The position numbers were made by a program, and so were the translations under genes. Source: Drosophila miranda (Eukaryota > Arthropoda > Insecta > Diptera > Drosophilidae). Taken from it: a DNA stretch of 64,000 nucleotides. Below the pieces are notes generated by a model that was not told where the DNA came from, did no database searches, and was given only the letters and a program-made list of their open reading frames with translations. Below are positions 46,685 through 60,414 of the stretch, one piece after another. How positions within the stretch are numbered: the stretch's first letter is position 1; each line of letters starts with the position of its first letter. The stretch is from assembly GCF_003369915.1 (NCBI RefSeq), contig NC_046675.1, positions 29,636,001-29,700,000 of the forward strand, read 5' to 3'.

Positions 46685-49600
46685 ATGGGTCTTTCGGATA
46701 TACCAGCCAACTATATGACCCAGGGCAGCCATCCCCACCTGAGCATCCACCACAGCCACAGCCATCACCAGCATCAGCACCAGCATCACAATCAGCAGAA
46801 TCATCAGCACAATGGAACGCCCGCCCAGCAGGCCGCCCAGGTCCTGGCGATGGAATCGAACGAGCTGCTGATGAGCACCAAAGACAAGTTGTCCAGCAAA
46901 AAGAAGATGCACTTGCTCAAAAAGATCAAGAAGCGCTTCGGACTCGGTTAGTAATTACACCACCATTTCTTATAAAGCTATCCGTTTGGGCCTGGGAAAG
47001 AGTGATCACAGACTGAATTCATTAAGAAATGATTCCGTTTCCCACATAATATTACCCGGATCTCTGAAGCGTTTGTTAATTAATGCGGCAAAGATAAATA
47101 AGTAAATCAAAAGCAATCGCTCGGTGCTTTCTGCATACATTAGCATTTTTCTTTGCCGTTTCTTCAAAGTCAAACAAACAGAGAATTCTGTTTGCCTTAA
47201 AACAAAAGCAAATTTCCCTCTCAAGTGGGCTAAGATCACGCCAAAATATTGTTAATGTTTTATGAATGGGGTAATGGCCTTTACACTTGAAGAAACTTAG
47301 CTTTTTCAAGGTTTCTTCTAAAGAAATTAACCTTAAGATCAACCGAAAGTCTTCTTAGCCGGAAATGTCAGTTGATACAAAAGAAATGCACTTCTTCAAG
47401 CAACAAATTTCAAAAATTTAACCGCAAATTGCCTGAAGAATCTGAAGGAGAAGTAGAATCGGAAAAAGAGTAATCTTCCCGAAAGAAGAAGGAGCGAACG
47501 TACGATTATTGTTTATCATAACGATTATCTTCATGTGGGAACCATTTGGGGGAACAATTTTGTTGTTGTTTTGATTTAGAGAAAAAGGCCCCAACAGGCC
47601 TCTCTCTCTCTCTCTCTGGATTCTCTGGGCTTAAAGGCTAAACCAGAAAAACCAAAGCCAAAGGCCCCAATGACGCATAGGCAAAGACCTCTTCGAGCCC
47701 GAGCCCCCATATTCCCCATTCAGCAGAGAAGGGGAAATCGTTGTACGCGAAGCGCCGTTGCCGCCGTCGGCACAAAGTAAAGAGCAAAGAAAAAGAGAGG
47801 TAGAAGGCACACACGAAACAAAAGAAGGAAGAAATAGCAAAGCCGAGCCCTGGATGCCCTAAGCCGCTTCTCTAGGCACTGTTCGAGTGTACTCCCCTCC
47901 CAAAAGGGTATCCAGCAAACGATCTGCCAAGAAGCAGCTTGTGTTGGAGGGTGGGGAGGGAGCAGCAGGAAGAGGTGTGGTATGGTGTCTGGCCGAAGCT
48001 TTGAAGTCGAGCTTCAGCCACGCGGGTTAGCCGCTGGATGGCTACGGAATGGTTTATGTCTTCCATTCCATTTTGAACGTGCGTTGCGTATCGGTAATCA
48101 ATGAAATTACTTTGTTGTTGCTGGAATCAGCTGGTTTTTACTTTTTTTCTCTCTATGTCTTCTGTTTGTTACCTGTATTTTCTTTCTATTACATTTTCGT
48201 TGTATGCTGGCACGTTTGGCTTTGGCGTTTGGCTAAAAAGTTTATCTTTGCTTTTGGCTTTTACTTAGGATCGAACGCGGCATAGCTGTTGCTTCTCACG
48301 GTTTACTTTTTCATAGTCTCGGCTTTTACGAGAGAGTGCTCGCTGTTCGCTGGCTGCCGAAGCGACCTTCGATTGTTATTTTGCGAGTGACACACACACA
48401 CACACACCCCCATAGAAAGGGGAACAACAATTACATACACATCTGTTGCGTTTCTGCTCACCCTCACCCACGCCCACGCTTCTTCCTTGCGCTCTCACTC
48501 TCTCGCTCGGCTCTTGGGTAATTTTTGTTCCCTTCTTGGGGTAATTCTTCTTCCTCTGGGGTAATTCTGCTCTTCTTTCGTTTTGCTGTTATTCCGCCTA
48601 TGACTTCATGCTAGTCGATGTGTCACCCGTCCATCTCTTGGGCACTGCACTCACACATCTGTGGCTCTCATGATTGTGAAATTATCTGCTGATAGGGGGT
48701 GTGCCTGTGCCAATTCTATTTTCCCACTCCACTTCTGTTCTCTGATAACGGTCAGTGCAAATAATATTCGCTTTTGTCGTGCCAGAGATAAAGTGTGGCT
48801 AGATTTGATCCAGGAGAATGTTGGAAATAATGCGATTTTCTGTATCCTTTACAAATGTAAAACGAATATCTCCGGGTTTAAGAATGAATCATGTGCGAAT
48901 AAGTACAAATGTGGCTATCTCTTAACACAAGTGTGGTTGAAAATTGATTAAGAAATAGACCATAAATATTACAAAAATATAACTGCTATAAATTAGGGGG
49001 ATTTTTGGGATTCAGAGAATGCCTAATTATAGTTAGAATTGATACAGGACCGATCATAAGATTAGATTCAATTATTATTCCCAAAATTCATAGAGAACTC
49101 TTTTAAATACAGAAACTTTTCGGTCAGGAATACCTATAAAACCACACAAAAGAGATAGTAGATCTTTCTCATATGTTTTTTTTTATCTTTTCTCTCGACC
49201 CAAATTGTTATTAACTTTTATCAGTTAATGAATCCAAAGGGTTGGCAGTACATTCTAAGACCCCGTAAATGTAGTACAGAAATGGTTAACAGGGTTGTAT
49301 CTGTATCTGTGTCTCTCGAGGAAGATAACGCACTCCATAGATAAATTAGATACAAAGAAAAAACAAGCTCTGGCTGCCCCGAGGCAGGGAAGGGTGTTGC
49401 AACAAAAGGCCAGGCCAGGTAAAACGAACCAAGAGGCAGCTGCAATTATCTCACGCAAAAGGAGGGGGAGGGAGGGAGCAGAAATACCTATGTATCGTAT
49501 CGTAACGGGTATAAAAAGGCATCTCTTTGGGTCAATTATCTACGGGCCACTAGGAGGGCGTGCGACGGGAGGCAGAGGCGGGCGATATGCATAAATCACT

Positions 49601-52600
49601 GCCACCATGGAACACCACCTACGGGTCTTTAATCTATCGTATTTCTATGTCCCAAAAGCAGCAGCAGCTGTCCATCGAAAAACTTGGTCAAATCGGGTTT
49701 TTTTTTGGCTTTGTGGCGTTTTATTTTCGGCCTTAATGTGGCTTCAGGGAAGAACTAGAACTAGCTTTGAGACTTTTTGCAGCTGTTCCAAATGGTTTAA
49801 ATATGTTAAATGTATCTGAATATTAAAAGATATCTAAAACATATTTTGTAAAGAAACAAATGCTGGAAGAGCGCCTCTTGTAGCCCTTATAATAATCACA
49901 TTTTAATGATGTGTTTTCTATGAAAAAGGAAGCCTCTTCTTGAACATTCCCCCCGTTCAACGCTTGAGTGATTTAATTACAGAAAAAATACACAACACAA
50001 AGACGAAGCGTCGTTGTGCAGTCAAGTGCGGCAAGAAGTGGAAATGCAAGAGTCGTATCATCTGTGGAGGGCCTACATTATATGATATTGTATTATATAT
50101 ATACTCGTATATGTAGAGTCTCTGGTGGAGGGTTAGTAGATATTGCAACGCTTCGATAAACGCAACAAAACAAAGGCTTACGAGACGTCCAAGCTTATCT
50201 AAGAGCAAGAGGCTACCCTAGACGCTACCCTATCATTCCTTTCCATTTGAAAACTGTATGAAAATGTGGTTTAAAGTAGGAAAATTTCGAATAAAAATAG
50301 CATTTTAGGGATAGGGATTATTCTCCTTAATTTCCTTTGTTTAACACCTCCTTAAGGGGTTCCATTTCTTTGAATATGCTACAGGGAAATTTAAAACTTC
50401 ATTAGGGAATTATTTGCTTAGGGAATTATTCATTTTGGGGTATTTCTTTTGAAAGGATCTTTAATTTTTCTTAGAGTCATAGCATTTCCCATTTCCTGAG
50501 AGGGAACTTTTCGAAAACTCTTGGAGCTCTCTATTTTTGGTTTATATTATGATGTGATGAAGTGTCTTAGGCTTCCTTCTGCGTGTATTTCTGTATTTAG
50601 ATCGTGTTTTTATGGCCGCTATACGCTTCGGTTGTTCTTGGCTTGGAGTAGCTGTGGGGCCTGTGGGGCCTGTGAGGCCGTGGGGCATGCTTCAGCGCAC
50701 AAATGGAAGCGCAACAAGCAGCAGATATACCATATCATATATATAGACAGAGAGAGAGACAGAGAGAGAGAGGTGTTCCCATTCCTGGTGTTGTTTGTTG
50801 TCTTGTAAAAATAAAACAACATGTAAATTTGATTGGAGCTGTCGGCCACCCACCCCCGTAGCCGCTCTCTCTCTCTGCTCTCTTCCTTCTATCTGCTATC
50901 TATAGCACGTTTTTTACAGCTTGGCCATGCTCTCTTTCCATTTAGCTAATTATATTTAGAAGGGGGCACCGTTTTTGGTGTGTGAAAAATGAGGAAAACA
51001 CCACAGGGACATGAGGTGTCATTGAACCCCCCACCAAAAGAGAGAGAAAAGGTGGACAAATGCGGCTTCTCTTAAGGGGCTTCTGGGGAGCTCTTTTTCC
51101 AGCATTGATTTCTCTCTCTGTCTGTCTGTTGCATCCATCTGCGGCATCAGATTTCGCTTAATCGCCTCAAAAGTGCATTGTACTTAGAGGAAGAGACCCC
51201 CTCTCCCACCCCAACCCACCAAGTGCTGTCCAGCCATACTCGTACTCGTCGTTTGACCTCTGGTTTCCATCGTATTGTCGCCACATTTCTGTGTTTCTGT
51301 TGTGCAATTATTTTTATTATATTTTGCAGTCTATTTCCCATTTTCTTTGCTGTAAAAAAAAGAGGCTACTAGAATTACAACAGAGAGGGGGCAGTGTCAT
51401 AAAACCGGGTCTTTAGTGCGGGGGGAAAACACTCTCCTCAGAGACAGAAGTTTCTCTTCTCTTCTCTCGTGCGATGCGATGCGATGAGTGCGGTTTCCGC
51501 TGCACTGACCACCGATTGAGGCATGAACGGAAGTGGTTTGTTTTTTGCATCCAAGGGGAAAGACTAGGCAAGTAAACGACTATGGAGGATACCCTAGAGA
51601 AAGGAAAGAAAAGAATACTTCAAGGGAGAGAAAGTTCAGATTAAAAAACAGTTGTGGAGATTCCAGTTTTCAAGATATTGTGACCCTATTTGGTAGGGTT
51701 TTAGATGAAGATATTGAGTACCTAAATGCTTTAAATCATCCTAATCGGAGTACTATTTTGATTATTCCTTTATTTCCTTTGGATTTCTGTCAAAGAAAAC
51801 TTTCATCTCCGCTTTTTTTTTTTCTGCTTTGTGAGTTATTAATTAACATTAATTAGTCACAGCTACAGCTTAATTTGCAGTTAATTTAAGCCAAGAATTT
51901 AGCATTATTTTTATTGCTGTGAGAATTGTTTTACACAGACAACAAATCAGGGGGCGAGGGCGAGAGCAAGAGCGGAGGAGCGACTGCTGCCCACAACATC
52001 CATCGTCTGTTGTCTTCGGTCTATCTTCTAATCCAAACGACTAACCCACACACACATGTAATGAATGTTGCACCTTTAACGGAGAGAGAGAGAGAGAGAG
52101 AGGTGTATCCGAGGCTTTTTATCGTGTGGCATGTGGGCTGTGCTTGAGCCATTGACAAGCCCCGCAGTGTAGTCCGTAGGCCAAAAGCTTGCCTCAATAT
52201 TCATTCATTCATTCACCCACTCAATCGATCCACACTCCACTCTCCCTCTCCCGCCAATGTAATTTATGCCAAATGGTTGACCAATTGATACAATTTGTAA
52301 ATGATACGGAAAAGCCCCCACTACGCAGAGGTTTCCCCTCTATTCCCTGTTTATGGAGCATTTCCGGTGCAATTAAACGACGGTCGACGGCCTTCCAGTC
52401 GTTGTGTTAATTGTCCGCACACGTCTCCCTTTCCTCTATGAATCATGCACGTGGGCATAGCACACGGCGGCACGTGACCTATGAACTCTAAGGCACAGCG
52501 AGTGGGCAGAGACAGACAGAGTCTATCACTTGTTGCTTGGGATAGGCACATAATCACTCTCTTAATTGCTGTCCCAATCATTGGCTAAATTCTTCTGTTC

Positions 52601-55600
52601 ATTCTTCAAAGATCTCTCAAAGTAGGACACTCTCTAGACTCCTGCTTTCTCCATTTAAAAATGGTCTACGATCTCTGCCCAGATTGGTCTTGAGTGATTT
52701 GTTAACACAAATCGTTAAGCATCTATTAAGCTCCCATCCATCCAACCATCCAAGCCATAAATCTCCTGAAGAGGCTACCATTCAACGCTCAAATCTCCAC
52801 TTCAAGGGGGCACAGGGGTGTCTGTCTGTCTGTCTGTTTAATGATGTATCTCCCCAGAGTTAATGTAACTCAATTTTCAACGAATTTTCATTGCATTTTC
52901 CATCGATTGAGTGCCAATTGAAATCTAATGAGTCGTTGAATCGCTGATTCCCTTGTGATCTTCATCTTTTTGTGGTTCCAATGATTGCCTCTTGCCTCAT
53001 GCTCTGGAGTTGTATTTATGACACCTGCATGATTTTCACATGATATTTCCACCCGCTCTCTGGTCTCTGGTCTCGGCTTCTCTTAGAGAAGATCTCTCTA
53101 GCTCTCTCGCTCTCTCACTCTTCGGCTCCATCTCTGGTTGCAATTATTTTGCGGCTTGTTACAGGTTTTCTTCGATATATCTCGTCTCTTCTCTTCTATA
53201 TATACAAATTTGGAGTCGTGGGAATTGTTTCTTTTCTGTGTTTTGCACAGCGTGGGAAATGTTTTGGTTCGGGGCCTCGTACATGGGACGGTACGGGACG
53301 ATCTGCCTGCCAAACGGTAAATCAGGTTTTTCCTTTTTCTCCCAAAACGACGAAAATTTGCCTTCGTGCCGCGGTGCCACTGCCTCTCTGTTGCACCACC
53401 ACAACGATCGTTGGGCTTCGGTGTTTGGTCTTCTTTGAGTTTCGTTTGAACTTTTCTCATCCGAACGATTGCCGATTGCCGAATGGTAGTTTGGGCCTTA
53501 AATTATGCTGCCAATTTTGTGCAGAGATCTACATTAAACTAAAAGGGAGATCCTCACAGGAGGGGGGGGGAAGATCTGCACAGAAGAGGATAAGAGGAGT
53601 GGATCATTAGAAGGGGGAGATGAGCGGAAAAGGAGATCATCACAGAAGAGAAGATCATTAAGATAGGGAGATCTTCAGAGGATCATCACGGAAGAGGAGA
53701 TCTTTAGATGGGAAGAACAGAGAGAGATCTTGGATGTGGGGATTGTTTAAAGATTGCTAATGTGCTGTCCCACATAATTCTTCGTTTAGCAAAGATCGTT
53801 TCCCGATCATATTCCACACACATTTTCCATGCAATTAGTTCTATTTAATACCGAGGAAAAGCCTCATTCATTTAGAGGAAACCCCTCATTCCAGAGACAA
53901 TTCCAACGCAGCTTCTGTTAATTAATTGGGACTTGAAGGGTCTATGATGGAGTTGGGATCGTGGTTGGCGTCGGGGAGGGGGGCTCTGCTATCCAATGGC
54001 TAATTGAAAGTATCGACGCGTCGTAAAACCGTTGTGTGCATTGTAAATTCAGGGGAAAAACAAGGAAAAACAGAGACGCCGTCTTTCATTCATGGCATAG
54101 CTTCTGTGTTTCCATTGACTGGACAAACTGTCTGTCTGTCTGTGTCTGGGGCATGTGGCATGTGGCGTGGGGCTGCCGGTCTCCAGTTTGCAGTAAAAAG
54201 TAGGCGTCGCCACATCCTGCTGCAGCCGCCGCTAATAGCTCCAATACACGTCTGCACCGTGGAATATACGTGATTTCCTACTTCCTCAAATGTCTGGCGT
54301 TGTCGATTCATAAATATTGATGGGGCACATTCTATCGAAGAAACCGAGGAAGAGATGCAGTCGGAAGAAGCCTTTGGGATCGGGTGTTTCTGCAGATCTC
54401 TGCGGACACTTCTGCGTTTCTGGTTCTTCCTCTCTGGAGTGTTGGCTCCTCTCTTTGGAGTGGGGCTCTCCTTCTAGTCACCCCTGGCTGCCCCCTCTCT
54501 TTCTCTCTCTCTCTCCATCTGTGGCCGGAAGCACAGAGAACCTTAGAGATAGCTGCTCCCTTTCCACTTTCTGTGTGATTTTTGTGATTTCCTTCTGCTG
54601 CTGCAGGGCGAGGGGCACAGAGACTTCCTGTTTCTTCCAGTGCGGAAGTGGAGAAGCACTTAAACGCTGCCCAGAACGGGGATTTCTCTGTACAGATTTC
54701 TGCTGCCGCCGCTTCTGCAAGTCATTGCTCCTGCAGGATTTTTGGGACTCTCGGGGATTAAATTTCAACCCTCAAGGAGCGAGAGAGAGAGAGCGGGAGA
54801 GGGAGAATCTTTTGCATTCGATGTATCTCTGTATCGCTGTATCTGTCGTTGGTTCGTTTTTCATGAAATTTGAACAGCTGCCGCCAACCCCTAGGACACA
54901 CCGATCGAAGCCCAGGGAAAGGGCAGGCAACCCTCCCTCGGTGGACGAAAATCGAGCACTGGAACACTGGAACACTCGTCTGCTTCGAGGGTAGTTTTAC
55001 CTGTTTCCCCCGAATGTACAGCTGCTTCTGACCTTAGCCCCCGCCTCCTGCCGCTTCTTGCCCCCGCCTCCTACTTCGCCGTCTCCGTCTTCGTGTGGCA
55101 GCTGCCACATGCCGCCGCTGATCCTCGCTCTGGATCTCCTGCTGCTGCTGCTGCCACGCGCCGCATATCAACATGGTAATCATCTTCATCTTTCATGCCT
55201 CTCCGTCTGCGTCTTCGTCTCCATCTGCCTCCTTTTGTTGCACGTCCGTCCCTGATGTTGTGCAGGTCCTTCTTTTTTTTTTTGTATTTTCTCTACATTT
55301 TTACCTTTTTTTTTTTGCCCTGTGCAACTGTTGGCGGCATGCCACAGCCAGTCGCTTTCGTCTGATGTCTAAAGGAAAAACCTGTCCTCTGTCATTCTTT
55401 TTTCGTAATTATTTATATTGCCATATGGATTGCTTATAGATACTTCTGCAGGTCCTTGGCATCCTTCAGGAGTCGGGAGTCGTCGTCTGCTGGTGGTAAT
55501 TGTTGTCGCCAGCAGCTGTTGCACGGTTGCAAGGTGCACCTTATTATTAATTAATGCCAATTGCTGGCGGATCAGAATTAAGAAATTTTTGGTGTATTTT

Positions 55601-58479
55601 TTAGGGATTCCCTTGTCATTGAAAATTACCAGAAAAGCTACTCAAATGTAACCCTAAATTTATTTTCTGAACACTCACGTTCTTGCCCAGAATTCCCAAG
55701 AACAATATTTTCATATGCCCGAAATACACACACTTTTCGAAGGCAGTTTTCCAGGAAAAGATGCCACCATCTGACCCTGAAATATGGTTTGTTCTATGTA
55801 GAACATCCGCCTGTTGATCCACTGGAGGATCCCTTGCGATCGGTGCTCCCAGATCTGTTCTCCCTTTGGTTCTTCCTACATTTCTCCTTTCGTTTCAAGG
55901 TCTTAAGTTGAGTTCCCTTGAAAGATCTATGCTCCCCCGCTTTTCGAATCACTGAGAGATCATTACCCCATCGAATGGGGATCAATAATCTTCATCGAAG
56001 TCACGTGCTGCTGCAACTAGGGCCCAGGGATACCAGGGCCTAGGTTTCTGGGGTTTATTGACTTCTCGAAGCGAGAGCGAGGCTGCTCTGTAATCCGATA
56101 TCTAGCACATGGCTTGCCGGCTACCTGCCAAAAACTCTGCAGCCAAGAAGATGCGTAATCCAATACGTGGGACGTGTCTGTGGCTCTTCTCTAAGACAAA
56201 AAATGTTCAAACAATGTGGCGGAAAATGTATCTAAGAGATAAATGGGAAGAAGAATGAGTAGAATGGATAAATGTGGCTGTAGAAAAAGTATCTAAGGGA
56301 TAAATACAAGTCGTAGATAGATCCATCATAGATCTCCCCACCGAAAACCCTTTCTAAACTCAGAATTTTGTTTCTCTTTTTTCCAACAGTTCGCCGTTCG
56401 CCCTCCTCCTGCCCTGGACCCAACAACCTGCCGCCCCTGCAGTTCCACAGCGTGCACGGGGATAACATCAGGATCTCCCGCGATGGCACTCTGGCACGTC
56501 GCTACGAGAGCTTCTGTCGGGCCATCACCTTCTCGGCGCGCCCAGTGCGCATCAACGAAAGGATCTGCGTGAAGTTCGCGGAGATCTCGAACAACTGGAA
56601 TGGAGGGATACGCTTTGGGTTCACCAGCAACGATCCTGTGTCGCTGGAGGGCACCCTGCCCAAGTATGCCTGTCCGGATCTGACGAATCGGCCCGGCTTC
56701 TGGGCCAAGGCCCTGCACGAGCAGTACTGCGAGAAGGACAACATCCTGTACTACTACGTGAACAATGCGGGGGACGTGATCTACGGGATCAACAATGAGG
56801 AGAAGGGTGTGATCCTCTCGGGGATCGATACGCGAAGCCTGCTGTGGACTGTGATTGATATTTATGGCAATTGCACGGGAATTGAATTCCTGGACTCGAG
56901 GATCTACATGTACCAGCAGCAGCAGCAACAGATCACCCAGTCCCTGCCCCTGCAACCAGTGATCCAACAGCAGCAGCAGCAGCAGCCGGTGCCACAGATG
57001 CAGCAGCAGATGCCGCCGCAATCCGCCCTGAATCCGCATCATCCGCATCAGCAGTCGCGTCGTTCGCTGCCCGGGAACGGCGGCGTGATCGAGCACGATC
57101 TGGAGCGGCATGTGATGCCGTCGCTGCAGTCGCTGCATTTGACAGGAAACGCCACAGCCAGTGTGGAGCAGGCGGCCATCGCCCACGACCTGGCGAATGG
57201 TCTGCCACCGCTGCGATACAATGCCAATGGACGGCTCATTCCCGTGCCCTTCCACATCACGAAGGGCAGGAATGTGCGTCTCTCCCATGACCGTTTCATT
57301 GCCTCCCGCACAGAGTCGGACTTTTGCCAGGGCTATGTCTTCACGGCCCGCCCCATACGCATCGGGGAGAAGCTGATTGTGCAGGTCCTCAAAACAGAAC
57401 AGATGTATGTGGGTGCCCTGGCGCTGGGTCTGACGTCGTGCAATCCTGCCGTCCTGCAACCAAACGATCTGCCAAATGATTCCGATTTTCTGCTCGATCG
57501 TCCCGAGTATTGGGTCGTCAGCAAAGACATTGCGGCCGCCCCGCAGCGCGGCGATGAGATTGCCTTCTTTGTGGCCCCCAACGGGGAGGTGTCGATCAGC
57601 AAGAACAATGGCCCAGCCGTTGTGGTGATGCACGTGGATCAGTCCCTGCAGCTGTGGGCCTTCCTCGATGTCTACGGCTCGACGCAGTCGTTGAGGATGT
57701 TCCGCCAGCAGCTGCCGAACATGGTGGCATATCCCTCACAGCCGCAGGTGAATGCCAGCGCCTGCAGCACCTCCTCCGCTTCTACCTCGAGAATGCTGCC
57801 CATGACCGAGTCCATGACCAGCTTGAATGCCGGACAGCTGCTTGGGGCGGCCACCAAGATGCTGCAACACAACTCACAGCTGAGTGTGGCGCAGAGCACG
57901 AGCACGCTGGCATCTGCCGCTGGAGCAGCGAACGGGAGTCGTATGATCAGCATGCCCTCCAATGGTGACATCCTGCAGATCCAACCGAATGGCGGTGGCA
58001 CTGTGCTGGTCGTAAATCTCCCGCCAGCCAGCAGCTCCCATGATCTGAATGGCCAACAGATGTCGTCGAGGCCAACGACCACGACGGTGACCTCCAGTGG
58101 GATACTGGCCGGAGCCTGCAGCAGTGGGACCCTCATCAGCACCGCCAGCAGTCAGTATATTGAGGTGAGTCCCAAACAGAGAGAGATCTCCATCTTTGCG
58201 TCGTACTAAACAGACATTTCTTTCGTATAGCCCATCGCCAATAGCACAAACAATGCTGCCAACAAATGGAAGGATAGCTTGAGCGATCAGCATAGCACGG
58301 ACTCCAGCGCGGAGTGCACTATTTGCTATGAGAATCCCATTGATTCGGTGCTCTATATGTGCGGACACATGTGCATGTGCTACAACTGCGCCATCGAGCA
58401 GTGGCGCGGCGCGGGCGGTGGCCATTGTCCGCTGTGTCGGGCAGTGATTCGAGATGTCATTAGGACCTACACGACGTAG
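46685..58479 (+). CDS. neur: Neuralized, E3 ubiquitin ligase of the Notch pathway (main isoform)
   Basis: Exons 46685-46946, 56390-58164 and 58231-58479 (CTCG|gttagt, ccaacag|TT; GAG|gtgagt, gtatag|CC) give 761 residues; D. melanogaster has about 754. Exon 1 encodes MGLSDIPANYM, a His/Gln-rich stretch, and the basic amphipathic helix KKKMHLLKKIKKRFGL, a phosphoinositide-binding motif. Exon 2 holds two neuralized homology repeats (about residues 105-260: PLQFHSVHGDNIRISRDG; about 370-525: PFHITKGRNVRLSHDRF). They are split by poly-Gln and followed by a Ser/Thr-rich linker. Exon 3 is the C-terminal C3HC4 RING (CTICYENPID ... CGHMCMCYNC ... CPLC, about 709-750). Neuralized ubiquitinates Delta in signal-sending cells, driving its endocytosis and Notch activation. 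One residue (Gln before PIANST) seems absent at the exon 2/3 junction relative to D. melanogaster. Confidence 0.97.
46947..56389. other. Large neur intron, no gene seen
   Basis: 9.4 kb without a credible coding region. It is rich in CT/GA and other simple repeats, e.g. (CT)n at 47,600 and (GA)n at 50,752, 52,082 and 54,784. Su(H)-type motifs TGTGGGAA (47,534-47,541) and CGTGGGAA (53,251-53,258) are present. These suggest Notch-responsive or proneural enhancers, unproven. Confidence 0.4.
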
Positions 58480-60414
58480 GAGCCGCCACTGAGCGTAGGA
58501 GCAACCCCCTCAAGCCAGCGGGAAGCGTTTCAGTTTCCTAAACAAACGAAAACCTTTTAACTCGCAATTAAATCTAAAAAAAACAAAACTACTATAAAAA
58601 ATACTTTGTTGCATTTCGTAAGAAAAGGAGAGCAGCGGAAGAGAGATCAATTATATAGGGCATAAGGAAGGAAAAAGAGCCCGGCATGGAATGGATTGCA
58701 AGACTCTAGTATTAACAAATAATTGATATTTTTGCAGAAACTAAAGATTATAGAAAGGACTTACTAGAGAGATGGCAGAAGCAAGAATGTCTGCATGCTT
58801 CTTATATATTTGTATTATATATATTTAATTTTTTGTGATTTTATGAGTATAAGAGAGTGCGCCCGAGAGCCGGAGCCCCCTGGGAATATTATTGTATTGT
58901 TCAATCGAGATTTTTACGTTTATTTAAATTTTTTGTAAACACCGAAGCCACGTACATATGGTATACATAATATATTTATGCGTGTTGTATACTAAATATT
59001 AAAAACCAAAGTATTGTATGGAAGGATTGAACGATTGATCAGAGCCGATCCGTTTTTGTATTACATTTTTTTATTGTATTGTGCAAAAATTGAAGGACAA
59101 AAGTTGTTGCAAATTTACTTAGTTTTTTCTGTATATGAAAATTTCGATTCAAAAACAAAACAAAAATTATATATTTCCAATCATTTTGGTGCTAAAAAAT
59201 GTTTTGAATTTGCAAAAATTATGAAAATTGTTAAAGGATTTTGAATGAAAAGATATGTTTAGGCTTGCGGCAACTACAATACATGGAAATTATAGGAACT
59301 AAAACCATTGACTACTTTCCGAACAGAAGGAAAAGCACAGAAAATAAATCTATTCTGCCAGCACAAAAAGATTGAGATCAGAGAAAAATGCTTATATGCA
59401 CGAAAACCAAAATACAAGAAAGACAGAAAACTGCAAGAGCAGGATGCGTGTTAAAACTAGTTTATAGTTTAGTTTTAAGCGATATTTTAAGTTAATTTCT
59501 AGTCAACGAATTATGCTGAAGTTTAATCTAAAAAAAAAACAAAATGGGACTTCACTTCAACCAAACAAAACAAAACAAAAAAAAAACAAAAAAGAAAACT
59601 ATGAAGGAAAATCGTATATTGAGCACTCACGCTAAGCAATTTTAATGGAAATGCCGCATTTTAATGAATTAACATTTAAGTAGTGCACATATTTTTAATG
59701 AAAAAATGATTATATATTTTAAATGAACAAAAGACTTGTATGTTGTACAGCAACAGCTCGAAAGGAAATACATGTATTGAAAACTGGATGCCCATCTAAA
59801 AGAACAGAAACATGCAGTTAGAGAATTGCCAATAATTAATTAAAAACACCAAGCAGAAACACACAGAGCAAAACAAACTTTACCTAAGATTGTATTAAAG
59901 TAAAAGATCATCTAAGAAGCAAAAGAAACAAAGAAAATAATGGAATGCGAAATGAAGCGCAAGCATACTATTTTTGTTATAAGTATGGATGGATTGAATT
60001 GGATTGGATTGGATAAGGCGAGAGGGATACAATGGAGACATTTGTTATTGCCACTATTTATAATTAATTTTTAATTTTTTAATGAATAAGTATTCGTACT
60101 CTTACGGATACAAATGCCTAGTTATGAGTAAACATTTAAATGTATTTATGAAATTATATTTGATATATGTAAGACAACGCAATGCTGTAATACCATTAAA
60201 TACACTACTGACAACAATATCAGACAGTTTGTTTTTCATTTTGGGGAAAATAGGTCGAAAAATAAAGGGAGATTCCAGCCGAAGACGTTACTATTTATTC
60301 ACCACAAATAATGGAGATGTATCGGCCACACTCTAGCATTCTACGATTTCCGACCTCGAATCGGTAGTTTGAATTAAATTATTTCAAATAATACTTTTGA
60401 ATTCGTAAAAACGG
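58480..60414 (+). other. neur 3' UTR / intergenic, AT-rich
   Basis: Very A/T-rich sequence without genes after the neur stop. A K-box-type TGTGAT is at 58,834-58,839. Multiple possible poly(A) signals occur. An open frame of 84 codons (60,082-60,336) has no recognisable features. Confidence 0.4.

Noticed and set aside
54317-54994. 225-codon open frame in the neur intron
   Set aside because: Cys/Ser/Leu-rich translation of CT-rich simple sequence with (GA)n at its end; no start, domain or splice evidence.
56326-57633. 435-codon minus-strand open frame opposite neur
   Set aside because: A shadow of the neur exon; His/Leu-rich translation of the Gln/Asp codons on the real strand.
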